From: Aliidongia sp035943795
GTDB lineage: Bacteria > Pseudomonadota > Alphaproteobacteria > ATCC43930 > CGMCC-115725
Reading direction: 5' to 3'
DNA: 64,000 nucleotides
Assembly: GCF_035943795.1 (NCBI RefSeq)
Contig: NZ_DASZBY010000153.1
Span: forward strand, 39,295 to 103,294
Shown piece after piece: positions 61,967 to 64,000 of this stretch. The first letter of the stretch is position 1. Each line of letters starts with the position of its first letter. The translations under genes and the position numbers were made by a program. Below the pieces are notes generated by a model. It had not been told where the DNA came from. It worked only from the letters and a program-made list of their open reading frames with translations, and did not search any database.

Positions 61967-62584
61967 CTGGGTAACATCTTGGGTAACAGGCAAGGCGGCG
62001 CCAGCGCCCGGCACAAAGACGTGGCGCAGCGCCGAAAGCAGCGCAGGCCTCACCCTTCCAACTCTGGTGAATGCCGTTTCCGGATTTTGCACGATCGCGT
62101 GGTGCCAGGCGGGAAATAGCATTCGGCCATCGTTTCGCCGGGCAGGCAGGAACTCTTTGGTGAGTTGATTGATGCTAGATCGGAACAAAGCCTGAGGTGC
62201 GTCCAGGCTAAAATCGAGAAATCCAGCCGTGTCTGGCCTGGCAATCGAAACAGCCAACGCTTCGAACAAGGTGACAGCGTCACTATCTTTGGGTTCGACG
62301 GTTGAAACTAAATCTCCGTAGATCAGCGCGGCGTCGGCCGAGGTCGCTGCTGCAGGAGATGTCGCCATCGCTATGAGCAGTGCGCCGGCGTGACGCAACG
62401 TCACCTCGAATTTGGCACCGCGGCCAGGCGTGACAGAAGGCCATAGATCTTTGCCCGCGCGGCGCCCCCCTTCCCGTAGATGGCGCGCATAAAGCGCCAC
62501 ATCTCTAACGCTTTTGCCGAACGGCGATGCGAGAACAAAAAAAACGTCCTCCGGCTTAGCGAGCATGGGCAGGTTCGCGGTCAT
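61958..62584 (-). CDS. hypothetical protein at the element's left edge
   Basis: A 208-aa protein that I cannot assign. It has an N-terminal FVLASPFGKSVRDVALYARHL, a middle TSADAALIYGDLVSTVEPK, and a basic C-terminal RVGRVRPALLSALRHVF. No signal peptide or integrase motif is seen. ATG at 62584 is divergent to the AlpA-like gene across an 11-bp inverted repeat. The stop overlaps the hairpin beside tRNA-Gln. It belongs to the probable integrative element. Confidence 0.55.
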   Translation of the reverse strand: MTANLPMLAKPEDVFFVLASPFGKSVRDVALYARHLREGGRRAGKDLWPSVTPGRGAKFEVTLRHAGALLIAMATSPAAATSADAALIYGDLVSTVEPKDSDAVTLFEALAVSIARPDTAGFLDFSLDAPQALFRSSINQLTKEFLPARRNDGRMLFPAWHHAIVQNPETAFTRVGRVRPALLSALRHVFVPGAGAALPVTQDVTQND

Positions 62585-62614
62585 TACGCACCCTATCATA
62601 AATCGTGTTGACGA

Positions 62615-62660
62615 CAACAAGATATCGCTTGCGGAAGCTTACACATGTTATATCTTGTTG
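62615..62660. promoter_or_regulatory. 11-bp inverted repeat between divergent element genes
   Basis: CAACAAGATAT (62615-62625) and ATATCTTGTTG (62650-62660) are perfect inverted copies 24 bp apart. A further GTTG/CAAC pair around GTATAC lies at 62657-62671. Both sit in the gap between the genes starting at 62584 (minus) and 62682 (plus), so a regulator of the element probably binds here. Confidence 0.55.
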
Positions 62661-62681
62661 CTGTATACAACATATAAGGTG

Positions 62682-62915
62682 ATGACCGTGCGGATGCTCA
62701 CTGTCGGACAGCTAAAATCGGTAAAGGGAATTCCCTACAGCCGGATGCACATCGACCGGCTCGAAAAGGCCGGAAAGTTCCCTCTGCGTGTTCACCTCAC
62801 TCCGGGCACGGTTGCGTGGGTCGAAGGCGAAATCGACGAGTGGTTGCAGCGGCGTATCGCTGAGCGGCGCCCGCCATATGAGATCGCGGAACGAGAGGGC
62901 CAGCGCGTTGCTTAG
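62682..62915 (+). CDS. AlpA/MerR-like excisionase-type DNA-binding protein
   Basis: A 77-aa protein. MLTVGQLKSVKGIPYSRMHI is the winged-helix N-terminus of the AlpA/DNA-binding excisionase family, and LTPGTVAWVEGEIDEWLQRR the typical second half. These proteins control or assist excision of P4-type and other integrative elements. AAGGTG lies just before the ATG at 62682. It is the first gene of a short operon with the next two. Confidence 0.75.
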   Translation: MTVRMLTVGQLKSVKGIPYSRMHIDRLEKAGKFPLRVHLTPGTVAWVEGEIDEWLQRRIAERRPPYEIAEREGQRVA

Positions 62916-63384
62916 GCCTGTCAGCGACCTCCCCGACGTCGAAGAATTCACGACCTCGCATGCGGCGATCGATCATTTGATTGAACGCCTCCCGTCGATG
63001 CGTGCGGACCATCTTGAGCCCCTGCTCCAGGGCTTGAAGTTCGGCATGAAACTGGTGATCTGCCGGCGGGGCGGCGGCCCCTTTGACTTGCCGCCCTCGG
63101 ACGGCGCGCTTGCTTTGTTGATCGCGAGCGCTTCCTGCGGTCCCGATCAATTTGACGAGGCATCGATCGGCCGAGCGCTCAGGGCCGCTGCCGGCGTCTG
63201 CGTCACCTCGACCACAGCGACCGAGGCCGCCCTGTCTGTGGCCGGATTGGCGCTCGTCTCTGGCCAACGCTCGATCCTGATCGAAACGACGGCGAGGTTT
63301 GAGGCCGACTGGCTCGCCGCAATCAAACGCCTCGCGCCGGACGCGAGGGTCCTGCTCTCCACGTCAGTGGAAGGCCGTGCCTGA
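62908..63384 (+). CDS. hypothetical protein of the integrative element
   Basis: A 158-aa protein of unknown function. Helical N-terminus SHAAIDHLIERLPSMRADHLEPLL, middle PSDGALALLIASASCGPDQF and C-terminal RFEADWLAAIKRLAPDARVL. The best start is TTG at 62908, 8 bp inside the AlpA-like gene. Its stop overlaps the next ATG (TGATG), so the genes are coupled. Confidence 0.5.
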   Translation: MLRPVSDLPDVEEFTTSHAAIDHLIERLPSMRADHLEPLLQGLKFGMKLVICRRGGGPFDLPPSDGALALLIASASCGPDQFDEASIGRALRAAAGVCVTSTTATEAALSVAGLALVSGQRSILIETTARFEADWLAAIKRLAPDARVLLSTSVEGRA

Positions 63385-63917
63385 TGAGAGAATACAAAGC
63401 CGGCCGGCGCCGCACCAAAAAGGAGCCGTCGGCCAAGCCGCCCGATGACGGCCGACCGCAGATCTTCATCGTCAATGGAGAAATGCCGCGCATGATCGAG
63501 GAGATCGAAAGCGCTATCATCGCCAACGATTACGAGATCTATCAGCGGGGCGATTGGATCGTCCGGCCGGCGACAATGGCCGACCTTCCAGGCGACGCGG
63601 CAGCCCGCACGCCACGCATCATCCGGGCGGGCGTAAATTACCTGACGTGCGAGTTTACCCGCTGCGCGCAGTGGCTCGGATGGGATGCCAGATCGGATGG
63701 CTGGGTCCCAAAAGATGCGCCCAAGAAGATCGCCGATACCTATCTCGAGATGCTTGGAAAATGGCGCGTTCGGCGCCTTCTGGGCGTCATCAACGCACCG
63801 ACCTTGAGGCCAGATGGTTCGGTGCTGAACCGGCCCGGATATGACACGGCTACGGCGGTCATCTTCGATCCCGACGGTGTCACAGAGCTGGCCCCTGAAA
63901 TCCGGACAGTCGGTTAA
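63384..63917 (+). CDS. primase-like protein, N-terminal part, cut by an insertion
   Basis: A 177-aa reading frame that resembles the N-terminal part of phage or plasmid primase-helicases: LTCEFTRCAQWLGWDARSDG, the VPKDAPKKIADTYLE helix and the LLGVINAPTLRPDGSVLNRP segment. Full proteins continue for hundreds of residues with a helicase domain. Here the frame ends at TAA 63915-63917 right before IS sequence, so the gene is probably interrupted. P4-type elements carry such primases. Confidence 0.5.
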   Translation: MREYKAGRRRTKKEPSAKPPDDGRPQIFIVNGEMPRMIEEIESAIIANDYEIYQRGDWIVRPATMADLPGDAAARTPRIIRAGVNYLTCEFTRCAQWLGWDARSDGWVPKDAPKKIADTYLEMLGKWRVRRLLGVINAPTLRPDGSVLNRPGYDTATAVIFDPDGVTELAPEIRTVG

Positions 63918-64000
63918 GCTGTTCCCGTCGATGAGAAGGACGGGTTTGGATGGGCAAGGTTACGCGCAAGCGGTACACGGCTGAGTTCAAGGCGAAGGTC
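63917..64000 (+). mobile_element. left part of an IS3-type insertion sequence
   Basis: A transposase start codon at 63950 follows about 30 bp of non-coding sequence. The terminal inverted repeat cannot be defined because the right end lies outside the window. The left border is placed next to the broken primase-like gene by inference. Confidence 0.5.
63950..64000 (+). CDS. IS3-family transposase OrfA (5' end)
   Basis: The first 17 codons read MGKVTRKRYTAEFKAKV, the usual start of an IS3-family OrfA (HTH protein with the RKRYTAEFKxxV motif). The rest is beyond the window. Confidence 0.75.
   Translation, partial: MGKVTRKRYTAEFKAKV

Noticed and set aside
1..64000. CRISPR array or rRNA genes
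   Set aside because: No set of regularly spaced identical repeats of 24-40 bp and no rRNA sequence was seen on either strand.

Overview
The window is high-GC DNA with the gene content of an alphaproteobacterium, most likely a Rhodospirillales- or Rhizobiales-like soil or plant-associated species. The grounds are the many LysR, AraC and ECF regulators, the rhizobial-type DGPF, DHFR-like, SRPBCC and DUF899 proteins, two GGAAC-N16/17-TGTT sites resembling EcfG general-stress promoters, and a co-directional guaB-rsmB-guaA order. Genus assignment is inference.

Layout. 1-936 is the 3' part of an N-6 DNA methylase with a specificity-type domain. 1042-6764 carries a single-domain response regulator, purC, a complete polar amino-acid ABC transporter operon with a stem-loop behind its binding-protein gene, and a stress-type SDR. 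6811-14980 holds a DctA-like symporter, a GFA-fold protein, an alpha/beta hydrolase, an ArsC-like protein, an aldo/keto reductase with divergent LysR, a LigT-like 2H phosphoesterase and an MscS channel.

15014-34863 is an accessory region of small regulator-enzyme modules: NmrA/AraC, cupin-XRE/GNAT, GST/ArsR/SRPBCC, quinone oxidoreductase/LysR, SDR/ECF-SnoaL, membrane protein/SRPBCC facing an HTH-propeller pair, methyltransferase/VOC/ribbon-helix-helix, dienelactone hydrolase/GlxA, DUF899, and MFS/LysR. 35158-48501 continues with an FAD monooxygenase, a Lol-like ABC transporter with a LolA-like protein and an outer-membrane barrel, another LysR, two intact DHFR-like genes and one fragment, an ECF42-DGPF pair and a further ECF factor. 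That ECF factor shares an upstream motif with the neighbouring DHFR gene.

48752-52985 is the least ordinary part. After a peptidase E-like gene and about 400 bp without a clear gene lies a tightly overlapping three-gene operon (49832-52985): a HEPN-like protein, an ATPase with a KGGVGRST P-loop behind an uncharacterised N-terminal region, and a second P-loop NTPase. Its sequence looks more AT-rich than its surroundings. It is the best candidate here for a little-described, possibly defence-related system.

53036-61671 is a co-directional housekeeping block on the minus strand (ppx/gppA, rlmE, a membrane protein, an HExxH protein, guaB, rsmB, a GNAT, guaA). At 61840-61913 a tRNA-Gln(CUG) marks the edge of what looks like an integrative element: divergent small genes around an 11-bp inverted repeat, an AlpA-like protein, an N-terminal primase-like fragment, and the start of an IS3-type transposase that runs out of the window.
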